Assembly (NCBI GenBank): GCA_013397455.1
Contig: VYZB01000924.1
Coordinates: 45,774 to 109,773, forward strand
DNA length: 64,000 nucleotides
Source: Crotophaga sulcirostris
Lineage: Eukaryota > Chordata > Aves > Cuculiformes > Crotophagidae
Direction: 5' to 3'
The notes beneath the pieces are model-generated. The model searched no databases. It saw only the letters and a program-made list of their open reading frames with translations, and had not been told where the DNA came from. The translations under genes were made by a program, and so were the position numbers. Each line of letters begins with the position of its first letter. Position 1 is the first letter of the stretch. Below are positions 23,590-35,101 of the stretch, in pieces.

Positions 23590-26500
23590 TCAGTCCTTTG
23601 GGACTCGGAAGTTGTCCTTCTCTTTCCTGATGGCCCCCATTGTTCGGATGGGGTCGGTCTCCCCGGCGTGCTCCTGAACTGTCTTCTCTCTGCCAGGAGG
23701 GAACAGCAGGGGCAGCAAATGCAAAGACTGCAAGATAAAATCTCATCCACAAGTCCCTACTATCACGTTTCGCCTGCATCGAGGGGAAATGTTGCACTTA
23801 AAGATCAAAGACTCGGGGCTTTGGCACAGCTCCCTTCCTTTAAATGCTCGCTGGCAAGAGGAAATTGCAAACACACTGATGCCTTGAACAGCATCTTTTG
23901 CCGTGCTTGTCTGCCAACTCTGCTTGATGAAGGAACGTAATTACACAATGAAGCTTGTTCCACCTCCTGAATCAGGGACTCCAGCACTGGCAGAGATGCT
24001 CACGACAACCCTGCAAACTTCACTGCAGAAAGCATCTTCCAGGATAGCAAGTATATTTTAAGGAGGGTCTTGAGGGCATCACAACAGAAATATGCAAGGC
24101 AGAAGAGTAATTCCCACTTATGGTCCTTTCTTTGGAGACCTCCTCCTTCCCACACCCCCCTTCCAAACTCAAGGGCCATTCCCACCCTCCATCTCCCCCA
24201 TACCTGACTCGCATGAAGGGGTTGTAGGTAAACTCTTCTGCAATGGTGGAGGGTATTGTTGGCTCACCACTGTCGTACTTTGCCTGTAACAAGGGAGAGA
24301 TTGCTACTCAATGAGGGATGCATCGGTGAAGCAGACATGTCCTGTGTGTTACCCGTGCAGGATTAGTGCTGCACTTCACCATTTGAGCTGTTCCTCCAGC
24401 CAGGCCCTTCCCAGGGCCACACACACAGACAAGCAAGCACCAAGGGACACAAAGTCTTGGGACAGAGCTGGCCCTCCCAGACAGATGTGCATTTCTGCCT
24501 GTAGTCAAGAAGTTTCCAGGGAGGGTGACATCTCCACCTGACAGCAAACTGTCTTCTCTGGGCCACACACAAACCCTTCTCCCCAGCACATCGTTCCTTT
24601 GGATACCCAACAAACTGCAGCTCCTGGCTCTCAACTCCTTCCCCTCAGTCTCTTTCCCCCCAACATTGTCTTCTCTCCTCTGCCTCCTCAGAAAGGCTCT
24701 GCTTCCATCAAAACATCAAGTCTAGGGAGAGGAAGAACCAGCTCACCTTGGCCCAAGCAAGCTTTTCCTGGATACTGACATTGTTGGGCTCAACATGTCG
24801 AGCAAACTTGAGATTGTTGATCGTGTATTCGTGACCACAGTAAACTCTCTGAAGAGAAAGGAAGAATGACACCGGGTAACTCTGAAGGTATCAGGTACCA
24901 TCATCGATGTTATAGTACAGCAGGAACCACAGAGTCAGCCCTCCAGGATTCCTGACACTCTCCACATGCACAGGAGAAGTGCCAGGAGTTATCAGCCAGT
25001 ATTATCTGCCAATTTAACAGCAAGCCTGACAGAAGAGCCCAGGTGCCCCAGCTTGCTGCCTTTAAGAAGCAGCCCCTAATCTTTCCCCACAAAGCACAAA
25101 CATATTTGTCATAGGCATTTCCTTCCCAGAGGGCTCCAGGTATTCAGTATCAAAGACAATTCCTGATGAAAGCATTCATTCCTTCAACACATGAGAAATT
25201 CTCTCCTTGAACAACAGCATTATTAGCAAGACAGTTCCTTGGGTGTCCGTAGTAGTTTCTGGCAGTTAACTTGCCAGCACAAAAGGAGAGGCTCATACCG
25301 TTTTGGGGTCCAGACTGCCCAGAATCTCAATCAGCGCTCTGTACATTTCCTCCGGAGTTCCCTCGAAGAATTTCCCACATCCAGCCACAAAGAGTGTGTC
25401 ACCTGCAAGGGAGGTGTGACATAGCATCAGGACCAGGGAAGGCTCCACGCACCAAAGTGTGAGGCATAGGGTCCCCAAGGACTCGGTCCTGCCACTGCTG
25501 TCCTTGCCACAGCTCGAGGAGAGCCAGGTTACGCTGCTGCCCCACACGGGCTTGGTGCTACACAAACCCATGTGGCAAACACAGCTCCTAATGTGGGAAA
25601 CCCCACAGCCTCACCAGGCAAACCATGCCAGTGTGTGCCTACCTGGGGGCAGTCTGCTGTCCCCTCTTGTCCTTTCTAGGACAAGGAAAATGTGTTCTCT
25701 TTGCTACAAAGTTGAATAAAGAGTTGTCACTGCATTTTCACCCCAGTGCTCCCTAAAAATCTTGCTTAAGCGGTTACTTCTTCCATGCAGCAGTGAGTGC
25801 AAGCTCTGGAGAACGCCCGTCAGGAGAGGGATGTCATGGCAGTCAGGGAAGGGGGAGAGCTGCTCTCCAAAACAGGATCCAGAGCCTGGCTACCAGAGAT
25901 GGAGCACCAGCCCGCTCTTACTGCCCTATTTTCTCTTCTCTCAGTTTTGTTACAGACATGAGTACAGATATATGGAAAAGCAAAAGGTTTGGGGATCGGC
26001 CACAGTTTGGCCTGAGACAGTAAATCGACAGCTCTTGTTTAGAGGCAGAAAATGCCAGATGTAGACTCATCCAGGGCTCGCTCCTGATGTTGCTTGCAGG
26101 GTGTCCAGCAATGTTTTACAAACCCAGAGGGGTGTCACCATTTTCATCTACAATTGCTACTTGGTAAGGGGCCAAGATGTGGATGTTAACCAGCTGCACG
26201 GGCAGCAAGGGATGAAGGCACATAAAGAGTCAGGAGCACACAGGCAGAGGGGCAGCTTAATTCCTTGCAACACAGACTGCCAGCAACAAATTTCCCAACT
26301 CCTCACCTGTAAAAACTGCAGGTGGCTCGGAGCTATTTGGCTTAGTCACATAATAACAGATGTGTCCAGAAGTGTGACACGGCGTACAGAGGCATTTCAC
26401 ATTAAGAGATCCCACCTGGGAAGAAGGCAGAAGACTAGAGCTTAAGCTACCGTTTGCTATGGTTAGAAAAGTATCGCAACTATTACAAAGGTCTAGTAGT

Positions 26501-29500
26501 CCTACAGGCAAATTCTCACATAGCTGGCCAGTAAATATCAGCTCTGTTCCTGGGAGAATCCAGCAAGAGAGTTTTATGGCAGGGACTTGGAAGGGAACCG
26601 TTTCTTCCTAGCAGGTGCTGCAACAAAGAGAACTGCCAGATTCTTTCATTTACATGCAGAGTGACTCAGCGTTTGGTTGGCAGCAAGAGCAAACAGATCC
26701 AAAGCCACACAAAATCCTTAACCAACTGTAAAAAGTTCCAAACAAAAAAAGAAGCTGAAGGGAAGAAGTGGATGATACTCAGGAAAAGGGAGGAATAAAC
26801 ATTCAGGAAGCCAAGGGGATTTCTCCCCCACAGCCTTAATTTCCACACCTTCCTGTGTGTTTCTGCGCTGCTCCTTTGCTGCTGACCCTCCCCAAAGGTG
26901 CCCTGTAAGACTGGCAGTGACACCGATGCCAGCCTGCACGTTTCACAGCAGTTTATGTCATCTGCCAGCTCATCTGTACACAAACAGCTCGGTGCCAACA
27001 AGGTTTGGTGCTTTAGCTATGGAAAGAGCGATGCTGGCAGCTAGCACTGCTGACCCACCTTCACTTCACCCTGTGTTTCAGCTGCTGCTCAGAGAGGACC
27101 CCTTCTTTAGCGTTTGTTCAGTGCTAAGTGCTCTAAGCAGGACACAAGCCCTGTCCTTGCACACATCAGTTCTGAGCGTCCCAGCTAAGGCAGCTGCCAA
27201 GGAGCACAGGGGCACCCAGGCAATGCAGGTGCCTGAGCCACGCCAACATTTGCATCAACAAGGTATTGACAGCCAGAAAGAGACAGAGAGGTTAAGGATC
27301 ATAGGGCTGGAAAAGGGCAAAAGCTGCAGTTAAACTGCAAACTACATCCAAGAGTTGTTAAAAGGTTAAAGAGTTGTGACCACAATATCAACTCGAGTTG
27401 GACCGCACTGGTCCAGTTCCAAAGCTGTGACACAAACAGGAGATGCCCTCAGCCAAATCCTGCAGCTCCCTCCCTTTACCTTGAGTGATGTAAGGTGAGA
27501 CACTTTCTGTGTCAGTGCTCCAACTCTACTGTCTCCTCCATACACGCGCAACCCCGTCTCCATCTTTACAAGCTTCTCATTTCCTCCAGCATGGTCCCTG
27601 GAAGGTCAGAAAAATGGATTTGGGTGGGGATGAAGACAAATTTATCCGAACTCATACTGCAGTGGCAACCTCCAGGTGATCACTTCTGATCAGGTAGTCT
27701 ACCAGTATCCAACACTGCCCTCATATCAAAGGATACGCCACATCCACATGAGTGGAGATAATTTCTGCAGTAACCAGGGCAGTGAGAGGGGGGGAACCAT
27801 CTCCCCCCAGAGTTATACCTAGCTGGGAAACACCAGCCTTACGGGCTCACTGTCAACTCTCCAGTAACCAGGACATGGGATAACTGGGAGGTTATCCAGC
27901 ACCCCACAGGACACCATGGAGCAGGCACACAGATGGCCAAACAGCTCAGCATTCACTCACAGTGCTGGTCCTGCCAAATGAGGGCTGGCTCTCCAGCCAC
28001 AGAGGTGGCTCCACTATGACCCACAGGAGAGGTTACTCAGGTTCAGCTCTGCTAAAGCAGAACACTCATCTTTATGTCCCTGGCAGAGTTAATCTGCAAT
28101 TCAGGTAATCCTCCCAGAACTGCTGACTGTCAGCAGCACGCTTCACAGGCATGTCCTGGCACCTCAGCGTGGGTGTGCTCCCTCCTCAGCTACACATTTA
28201 TTTCACTGGCCACCTGGAAGAAGGGAGCATTTTGAAGGTTAAAGGCACTGACACAGAGCTTGCAGTCCAGACAACGCATCTATCTGGCCACAGCAAGCCC
28301 AAGGGAACACTTCCCAAGCTCTGATCCTTCTCCTCACACCTGAGCCCCTGCTTAAAGAAGACCAACTTGATGCAGAAAAGCAACAATTCCTGACTGCTTG
28401 TATTTACGCAGAGGGAAGAGGGATCCCACTACAGCAGACAGTTACCAGTGATGATGAGTGGTCAGGACAGTGGTCAGCTTCACGCCGTGCTTTTTGACTG
28501 CATCCAAAACCTGCAGGCACAGAGCACAGCAAGGGTATTACAACTCACATGAAACAGCCTACCCTGTGCCTGGTGAAACCTGGACACAACTGCTCCAAGG
28601 TGTGAGAGCATCACACCAGCAGCTCTGCAGCGAGCTCATCACTCTCCAAGCTGCAGTTACAGATCAGGACACAAGGTCTCTGACCCAGCGGGCCATAATG
28701 AAGCCTGCAGTCCCATTTCCTCTTTTCCGCACTACATCAAACTAGGAGCAAAAACCAAAACCAGGTCAGTAACTCTTGAAGTCAGGGACAAGCTGCCCAG
28801 AAGCTGACTGCCTGTGAAGCCCTGTCCATACCTATGCAAGGCCAGTATTTCCTACCTTTTCCCCAGGCCTGAGTCAGCACAGGACTAATTATCTGGTGGA
28901 TGTGAAAACCTGGATCACCAAACCCCACCCTGTTCACGAGGGCAGTGAATAGCATTACCTTCTGAGGCTGAACAGGGTCGACTATCGCAGCCTCCTTCGT
29001 TTCCTCATCGATGAGGAGGTACATGTAGTTGTCTGTGAGGGCTGGCAGTAATTCCACCTTCATGTCGGCTTGTGTGACCGTCTTCGACCTCCTCCGCTCG
29101 TGCTCCGTGTGCAGGAAGGCTGCTCGCAACTGCGCTGGACCTGGGGACCCCAAAACAGTCAAAGCTCAGATTAGCCCAGGGAAGGGAACAAGTGGGACAG
29201 AGCACAGCTAGTCCCCCAGCTCATAGCCCTAGAGAAGGAAGAGTATGGACAGCCCAACCTGCCTCCTTCAGGAAGAGGAGAGAGGCCACCACAGGGCAAT
29301 GTTAGTGCCCAGCTGTGTTACCTTGTGCCCCACAGTATGGGAGGCTCTCAGTGCCTACAGCCGCACCGAAGAGGGCCAGGACACTGCTGCCAGAGATGTG
29401 CTCACGCAGGCAAAGCACTGCACCTCGATTGGAGAGAAGATTTTGAGAGGCAGGAAAGCAGAACGGAGAGGGAACAGCTGGACAAAGGTCAGCATGGGAC

Positions 29501-32500
29501 AGTGACTTGGCAAAAAGAACACAAAAGGTCATGTTACAGCCAAAATGCAGAAAAAGGAAAAACAAAAACAAACAAACAAAAAAAAAAAACCAGAGAGAAA
29601 TACACACACTGCTACAACAGAAGTATTTGGTTTGTTACTTGGGGAAATCTCATCCTGCACAGCGCACGGGGAGAAGACAGGCTCTCTGTGCCAAGGGACA
29701 GGCTCCCTGTCTTATGGGCTACCCTTGATGCAAAAGCAGGGCTTCCCTATTTGCTTTCGGTTAAATGTTTAATCGGATCCAAGAAGCAAATATAATTCCA
29801 GATAGAAAAAAACTGGGCTCTGCTGTTCAACTCACAGATGCGCAGTTCTTAAAGGAACAACCAAGCCCTAAGAGGCTCTGCCATAAAAAAAAAGGAAGAG
29901 AAATGAAGAGTACAAGGTCTCCCATTGCTGGGGCCCTGCAATTCAGACTGGGGTCCAGACGCATGCAGGAAAAGAGGCAGCAGTCTCTACAAGCCAGAAA
30001 CCAGTTGTCTCAATGCCCAAGGCCCTCACACAGGTGACTGTGGTGGCCTGAGCTGCGCTGGCTCAGCCACTGTTTCGCTTTGCACCACTGATTCTCTCCT
30101 TAAGGCTCCCGATGCTGGTTGCTTGGCCACCTCCACCAGTGCCAAAGGGAGGGGTCACCATGCTCCTAATCAACCTGCCCCACTCTCCAAAACAGATCAG
30201 TCCTGCCCTGCCTGATAAGAGTCTGCTTTGGGGAGAAGAGGCTTCAGCCAACACCAGCAGATCCCTGGAGCTCCAGAGACCAACGGGACCAACAGGGGGG
30301 AGAAGAGGCTTCAGCCAACACCAGCAGATCCCTGGAGCTCCAGAGACCAATGGGACCAACAGGGGTGTAAGTCCAAGACCAGAGTTCTGAGCAGGGCAGG
30401 CAGCTGTTGCTGCAAACCCAGATCCAGAGGAGTAGGAGCTTGAGGTCCCTCTGGTACAAACATTCTGCCTGGAACCTCTTCCCCTTCTACCTCCTTGCCT
30501 AAAAGGGAAGGGAGGGTTATAGGTTGGGTTATAGGTTGGACTTGATGATCTCAGAGGTCCTTTCCAACCTCGTGATACTGTGAAGGAGAGGAGGTGGTTA
30601 AATTAAACACAGTGCTTAAACCCCAAGGCACAGCAAGGTAGGCATGCACTGGGTGATGGACAGTGAAGGCACGTAAGTATCGAGCAAAGCATCCGTACCT
30701 GCCAAGTGTTCCTCTGGAGCAGCAGAGTCCTTTCAAAAAAAGAAACAACAAAACAAACAAAGAAAATCCCCCTTATTATTCCTTGATAAGAAAAAAAGAG
30801 AATCAATTGCTCTTGAACTGCTCCCTAACGTGAAGTAGTTTTCTTTTGGATGCTACCAGTCAGAAGAGTATAGATACTGCATTTTTTTTGCATGCTAGAC
30901 ACTGACTGGAAAAAAATAAAAAACAAACAAACCAAAAAAAACACCAAAAGAAAACACAGCTTCAACTTCAATGCAAAGAAATTATTCACATACTTAAAAT
31001 GTTTTCTCCCTACGAACCATTTCTGACCTTGGCTGTGATCCCGACGGCTCTTTGCATGTTCAATTCACAATTCTCACAAAACAAACAAACAAGCTTCACC
31101 ACATGAGGAAATGTTTTCTGAAATGCAACTTAAACGAAGGAATGAAAAAACATCCACAAAGTGGGAAACTCATCCTGAAGTCCCATCTGCAGCTGAAGTC
31201 CCACCTGCAGCCGAGCTGCACCTTTCCAGCCTTCCCCAGCAGTGCTCTCCTGCATACCCAGCACAGCTCTTTGGAGAAGGATGTTCTGGGACCCCGTTCC
31301 ACTCCAGAATCTCCCTGGGCAATACAGAACTCCTGCCCTGGCTTGGCAGTGACACAGATCACTTGAGGATCGCTGTAATGCAGGCAGGTCTGCTCCAAAT
31401 TAAGGTCAAATGACTTCATCTTCTCTGGGTTTTGTAACACATCCCTCCTGACTTCATGCCTGAAGCAGAGGACTGGGGAGAGCAGGATGCCAGCAGCCTC
31501 TGAACTGGGAATGGTTTGTTAGTGCAGCTTGAGTGGCCAAGGAGAGGATTTGTGGATGGGAAGTGTTAATGCCATCACATAAACACATGCTGGAGACTGA
31601 AGGCAAGCAGGCTGCAGTTTAACAGTAGATTCCTTCAGAAAAGGGGTGCTTCGTGCATTTTCTCCATAGCCTTTTGTTTTACTTGTTATATGACAGAAGG
31701 GTGGAAAATTCCCATTTCGAACACGCCTGTCACTCAAAAAGGACTGCACACAAACACTCAGCTCAACATCCCCGCGTCGCCTCGCAAAAAGAAACACTGC
31801 ATTCCCTTTCTGCAGACTCGATGATCTCAGAGGTCCTTTCCAACCTTGTAATACTGTGATACTCTGCACACAGATATTTCTTGGAGACCCTGTGAGCTTG
31901 TGGCTCCACACGATATGGGGTTGGCTCCTTGAATCCCAGGTAATTCCCACTCCCACCTGCCTTGCCCACCTGGTACACAGTCAGTGGCACAGCTGTGTTC
32001 TGGAAGCATGGGCAGGGCATGCATCCACCTGGTGGTGGAGCAAAGCCTGTGTGGAAAGGACAGCACCCACCCTGCAGTCTGGGGAATGCAGGAGCTGCCA
32101 GCTCCTCCATCTGACATACTAGTTCCCAAGATAGCATCAGGGTTTCCAAGTCTGGCTTTTAGCTCCTATGGATTCTTGCTCGTTAGGCCAGGTCTTAAAA
32201 TTGGAGTGATGCAAAAGGCCTCTGGCAAGACTTCCCAGAGATGCTGCAAAGCCCAAGCTCCAGTTCAAGGAGAACACATGCACAATTTAGGCCTTAATTC
32301 AAACCTAGACGTTGGGTATTTTTTTGTTGTTGTTGTTTACATTGCTAATACAATCTGCCACCCACCAAACCCAGTTTAAACACCAGCCCCTGTCCCCCAG
32401 CCCCCTTCCCAGAGCACTAACCAGACCTTTAGCAGCCCAGAAACTCCATAGGAGCCTTCCCAGATGGTTTATGGATGCAAAAAGCCACCGACAGACAGGC

Positions 32501-33503
32501 TCCAGCTGAGCAGATACTGACCTACTTGGGGCTGTGAGTCAGCTGAAAACCCTCGGCGCACCCAACACAAGAAACCATGGAAAAAGCCACCCTCAAACTT
32601 CAGAGCTTGCCTGGGCACTTGCTGCCAGCCAGGCTGAAACCCAACCACTGGCCACCCATGGTCAGGGGCCCACAGCCACCCAGATCCCTGCAGGTCCTGG
32701 ATGTATGGGGGTATAGAGAGACCCCCACCCTGGGTCCAGCTGCAGGGGGGCATCACACGTGCCCCCCCCTCCAATTCCAGCTGCAAGAAGGGCATATCAC
32801 ACAGACCTCTGCTGGTCCCAGCTGCAAGGGGGCACCACACAGACCCCAGTCCTGGTCCCAGCTGCAAGGGGGCACCACACAGACCCCAGTCCTGGTCCCA
32901 GCTGCAAGGGGGCATTGCACACACCTGCCCCCCCAGTCCCAGCTGCAAGGGGGCATCACACGCTCCCCACTCCAGTCCCAGGTGCAGGGGGGGAAACTCC
33001 CCACCCCAGTCCCTGCTCTACAGAGGCACCATGCCCTGGTCCCAGCTGCAGGGGGGCACCGCACAGCATCCCAACCCCAGTCCCAGCCGCAGGGAGTCAT
33101 CGCACAGACCCCAGTCCCAGCTGCAGGGGGGCAGCGCACAGACCCCAATTCCAGTCCCAGCTGCAGGGGGGCAGCGCACAGACCCCAATCCCAGTCCCAG
33201 CTGCAGGGGGGGCATCGCACAGACCCCAGTCCCGATCCCAAACGCAGAGGGGGCATCACGCACACGCTCCCCTCCCGCTCCAGCCCCAGCTGTCCAGGGG
33301 CACCGCACAGACCCCCGCCCCGGCCCCAGCTGCACGGGGACACGGCACAGCCCCCCGCCCCGCTGCACGCAGCCACCCCACCGGCCCCGCGGCTCCTACC
33401 GGGCGCACCCCTGAGCCGGCCCCAGCCCGCCCCACCTACCGGCTCTCAGCAGCGCCCCAGCCACCAGGGCGGCGCCGAGGCCCCGCCAGCCCCCGCCGAG
33501 CAT
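23590..33503 (-). CDS. HAGH: HAGH, glyoxalase II (hydroxyacylglutathione hydrolase), mitochondrial form
   Basis: It hydrolyses S-D-lactoylglutathione to D-lactate and glutathione, the second step of methylglyoxal detoxification. Nine coding exons in transcript order: 33503-33440, 29140-28959, 28510-28446, 27597-27480, 26415-26307, 25402-25299, 24848-24747, 24283-24204 and 23689-23590. They give 307 residues, against 308 for the human mitochondrial form. Residues 1-47 form an Arg/Ala-rich presequence starting [16 protein letters not shown]; Met48 starts the cytosolic form. In cytosolic numbering the metal ligands are H54, H56, D58, H59, H110, D134 and H173, and the glutathione contacts K143, Y175, R249 and K252 are all present. 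Exons 3-8 have the same sizes as HAGHL exons 2-7 (65, 118, 109, 104, 102, 80), so the two are tandem duplicates. HAGH shares a divergent promoter with FAHD1. Confidence 0.97.
29061..29063 (-). other. HAGH: Internal start codon of cytosolic glyoxalase II
   Basis: An in-frame ATG (context gccgacATGa) inside HAGH exon 2 starts the 260-residue [15 protein letters not shown] form. In mammals HAGH makes both mitochondrial and cytosolic enzyme from alternative starts. Here exon 1 and exon 2 join in frame upstream of this ATG, so the same dual use is possible. Confidence 0.8.
30231..30364. repeat. Tandem duplication, 67-bp unit x2
   Basis: Two adjacent copies with period 67, starting at 30231 and 30298 ('gggagaagaggcttcagcca'). 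They differ at about one base (acggg/atggg). They lie in HAGH intron 1. Confidence 0.92.
30523..30583 (+). mobile_element. CR1 LINE 3' tail fragment
   Basis: A short segment 'ggttggacttgatgatctca' then 'aggtcctttccaacctcgtg' and 'atactgtga', the 3' terminus of a CR1 copy in HAGH intron 1. Confidence 0.85.
31818..31862 (+). mobile_element. CR1 LINE 3' tail fragment
   Basis: Only the last 45 bases of a CR1 ('cgatgatctcagaggtcctt' to 'aatactgtgatac') are present, in HAGH intron 1. It closely resembles the copy at 30523. Confidence 0.8.
32745..33370. repeat. GC-rich minisatellite, about 40-bp unit
   Basis: Degenerate units of 'cccagctgcaagggggcacc' plus 'acacagaccccagtcctggt'. The clearest copies start at 32821, 32861 and 32901 (period 40). 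Later copies drift to 34-41 bases. It lies at the 5' end of HAGH intron 1, just inside the first exon. The array leaves all frames almost free of stops on both strands, which creates long false ORFs. Confidence 0.92.
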
Positions 33504-34015
33504 GGTGCCCAGCCCCGGTTACCTTGGCTCCCCGCCCCGAGCCCGGCCCCGGGCAGGCGGCAGCGGCCCCGGCCCGGCCCTGCGTGCGGCGGGGGCGGTG
33601 CTGCGCCCGGCCGGCCCCTTCCTCCGCCCCGCCCGGCCCTGCGGCCCCGGGCGAGGAGGGAGGGGAGAGGGAAGGGGAGCGGGGAGAAGGCAGGAGAGGG
33701 AGCAGAAAGCGGGCAGGGAAGAGACGGGAAAGGGAGCGGGAAGAGGAGCAGGAAGGAGGCAGGAAAGGGAGCAGGAAGAGGAGCAGGAAGGAGGCAGGAA
33801 AGGGAGCAGGAAGAGGAGCAGGAAGGAGGCAGGAGAGGGAGCAGGAAGCCGAAAAGAGAGCAGAAAGCAAGCAGGAAGGGGAGCAGGAAGGAGGCAGGAA
33901 GAGGAGCAGGAAAGGGAGCAAGAAGAAGGCAGAAAGGGGAGCAGGAAGGACGAGGGGCTGCAGACCCGGTAAGGACAGCCCAAGGGCACCCGGCAGCCTC
34001 CAGGAGAAGATAACC
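33504..34015. promoter_or_regulatory. Divergent HAGH/FAHD1 CpG-rich promoter
   Basis: The 512 bases between the HAGH ATG (-) and the FAHD1 ATG (+) are very GC-rich, with many CpG in 33504-33660, several GGGGCGG-type boxes and no TATA box. Head-to-head HAGH and FAHD1 are also known in human. The FAHD1 side is occupied by a purine-rich tandem repeat. Confidence 0.8.
33655..33955 (+). repeat. Purine-rich minisatellite, 35-bp unit, FAHD1 5' flank
   Basis: About 300 bases are almost entirely A and G on the + strand. In the middle the unit 'gaggagcaggaaggaggcag' plus 'gaaagggagcaggaa' (35 bases) repeats exactly or nearly so about three times; the flanks are degenerate. It ends about 60 bases before the FAHD1 start. 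It keeps the frame upstream of FAHD1 open without coding meaning. Confidence 0.92.
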
Positions 34016-34687
34016 ATGGCCTCCTCCAAGCCGCTCTCCCGCTTCTGGGAATGGGGCAGGAATATCGTCTGCGTAGGGCGCAACTACGCAGAGCACGCCA
34101 AGGAGATGGGGAGCGCGCTGCCGCGGGAGCCCCTCTTCTTCCTGAAGCCCTCCTCGGCGTACCTGCGCGAAGGGTCGCCCATCCTGCGTCCCTACTACTG
34201 CACCAACCTGCACCACGAAGTGGAGCTGGGGGTGGTCATCGGGAAGAGGGCTCAGGCTGTCACCCAGGCGGATGCCATGGAGCACGTGGCTGGGTACGCG
34301 CTGTGCTTGGACATGACGGCCAGGGACACACAGGAGGAGTGCAAGAAGAAGGGTCTGCCCTGGACCTTGGCCAAGGGATTTGGTTCGTCATGCCCAGTTA
34401 GTGAGTTTGTGCCCAAGGAGAAGATCCCGGACCCTCACAAGCTGAAGATCTGGCTCAAGGTGAATGGGAAGCTGAGGCAGGAGGGGGAGACCTCCTCCAT
34501 GATCTTCACCATCCCTTACCTGATCAGCTATATCAGCGAGATATTTCCCCTGGAAGAAGGGGACCTGATTCTGACCGGGTCTCCCGAAGGAGTTGGATCT
34601 GTGCAGGCCAATGATGAGATAGAGGCTGGGATAAGTGATGTTATCTCCATGCGGTTTAAAGTGGCTCAGCAAACACGTAGATCCTAA
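34016..34687 (+). CDS. FAHD1: FAHD1, acylpyruvase / oxaloacetate decarboxylase
   Basis: An intronless fumarylacetoacetate-hydrolase-domain enzyme of 223 residues (human 224), mitochondrial in vertebrates, cleaving acylpyruvates and decarboxylating oxaloacetate. The start has a strong context (aaccATGg) and begins MASSKPLSRFWEWG, matching the human protein from its fourth residue. Visible active-site features are the GRNYAEH lid with His27 and Glu30, the metal ligands Glu68 and Glu70 (HHEVELGVV) and Asp99 (CLDMTARD), and KKKGLPWTLAKGF. EGVGSVQANDEIEAG closes the fold. The open frame continues far upstream, but that part is minisatellite. It shares a promoter with HAGH and converges on MEIOB. 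Confidence 0.97.
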   Translation: MASSKPLSRFWEWGRNIVCVGRNYAEHAKEMGSALPREPLFFLKPSSAYLREGSPILRPYYCTNLHHEVELGVVIGKRAQAVTQADAMEHVAGYALCLDMTARDTQEECKKKGLPWTLAKGFGSSCPVSEFVPKEKIPDPHKLKIWLKVNGKLRQEGETSSMIFTIPYLISYISEIFPLEEGDLILTGSPEGVGSVQANDEIEAGISDVISMRFKVAQQTRRS

Positions 34688-35058
34688 ACAGGAGCTGGGC
34701 TGGGACCCTGTCTGAATAGGAAGAGACTGTTTTTGAACATCTGGTTAAGGAAGAGACACACAAGCTGTACTGTATGTTAAACACACCGCCCGAGCATCTG
34801 AAGAACTGTCATGCATCGAAGATGTGTAACCCATGAGCTCAAAAGGCATTTGACTAAAACAGCCCCATTCCCATGGATGCATCTGCCTCCTCCTGAGACT
34901 GTGAACCTGGACTCTGACCCACCTTGGGACAGAGGGTTAACACCCAAACCTACCTGGAAACCATCCGTGGAGACTGTGCTTGGGAGCTGGGGTGGCCGTC
35001 GCTGTGTGTGCTGTTCTGTTCCAGTGGCACTTTGAACTTTGCCAATGTTTTGCCTTAA

Positions 35059-35064
35059 AATAAA
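35059..35064 (+). terminator. FAHD1: FAHD1 polyadenylation signal AATAAA
   Basis: A canonical AATAAA lies 372 bases after the FAHD1 stop, followed by a GT-containing stretch and then the LTR insertion at 35102. Confidence 0.8.
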
Positions 35065-35101
35065 AATTAAAAGTTAAACTGTTGAAATGGTGATGTAAGA
35101 G

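Noticed and set aside
29558..29592. A-rich run as a retroposed gene tail
   Set aside because: No retrocopy sequence precedes it on either strand; it is a simple A/C-rich stretch in HAGH intron 1.
32577..34013. Long + strand open frames of 478 and 642 codons running into FAHD1
   Set aside because: They are made of the 40-bp and 35-bp minisatellites. All frames on both strands are open there, composition is low-complexity, and homology to FAHD1 begins only at 34016.
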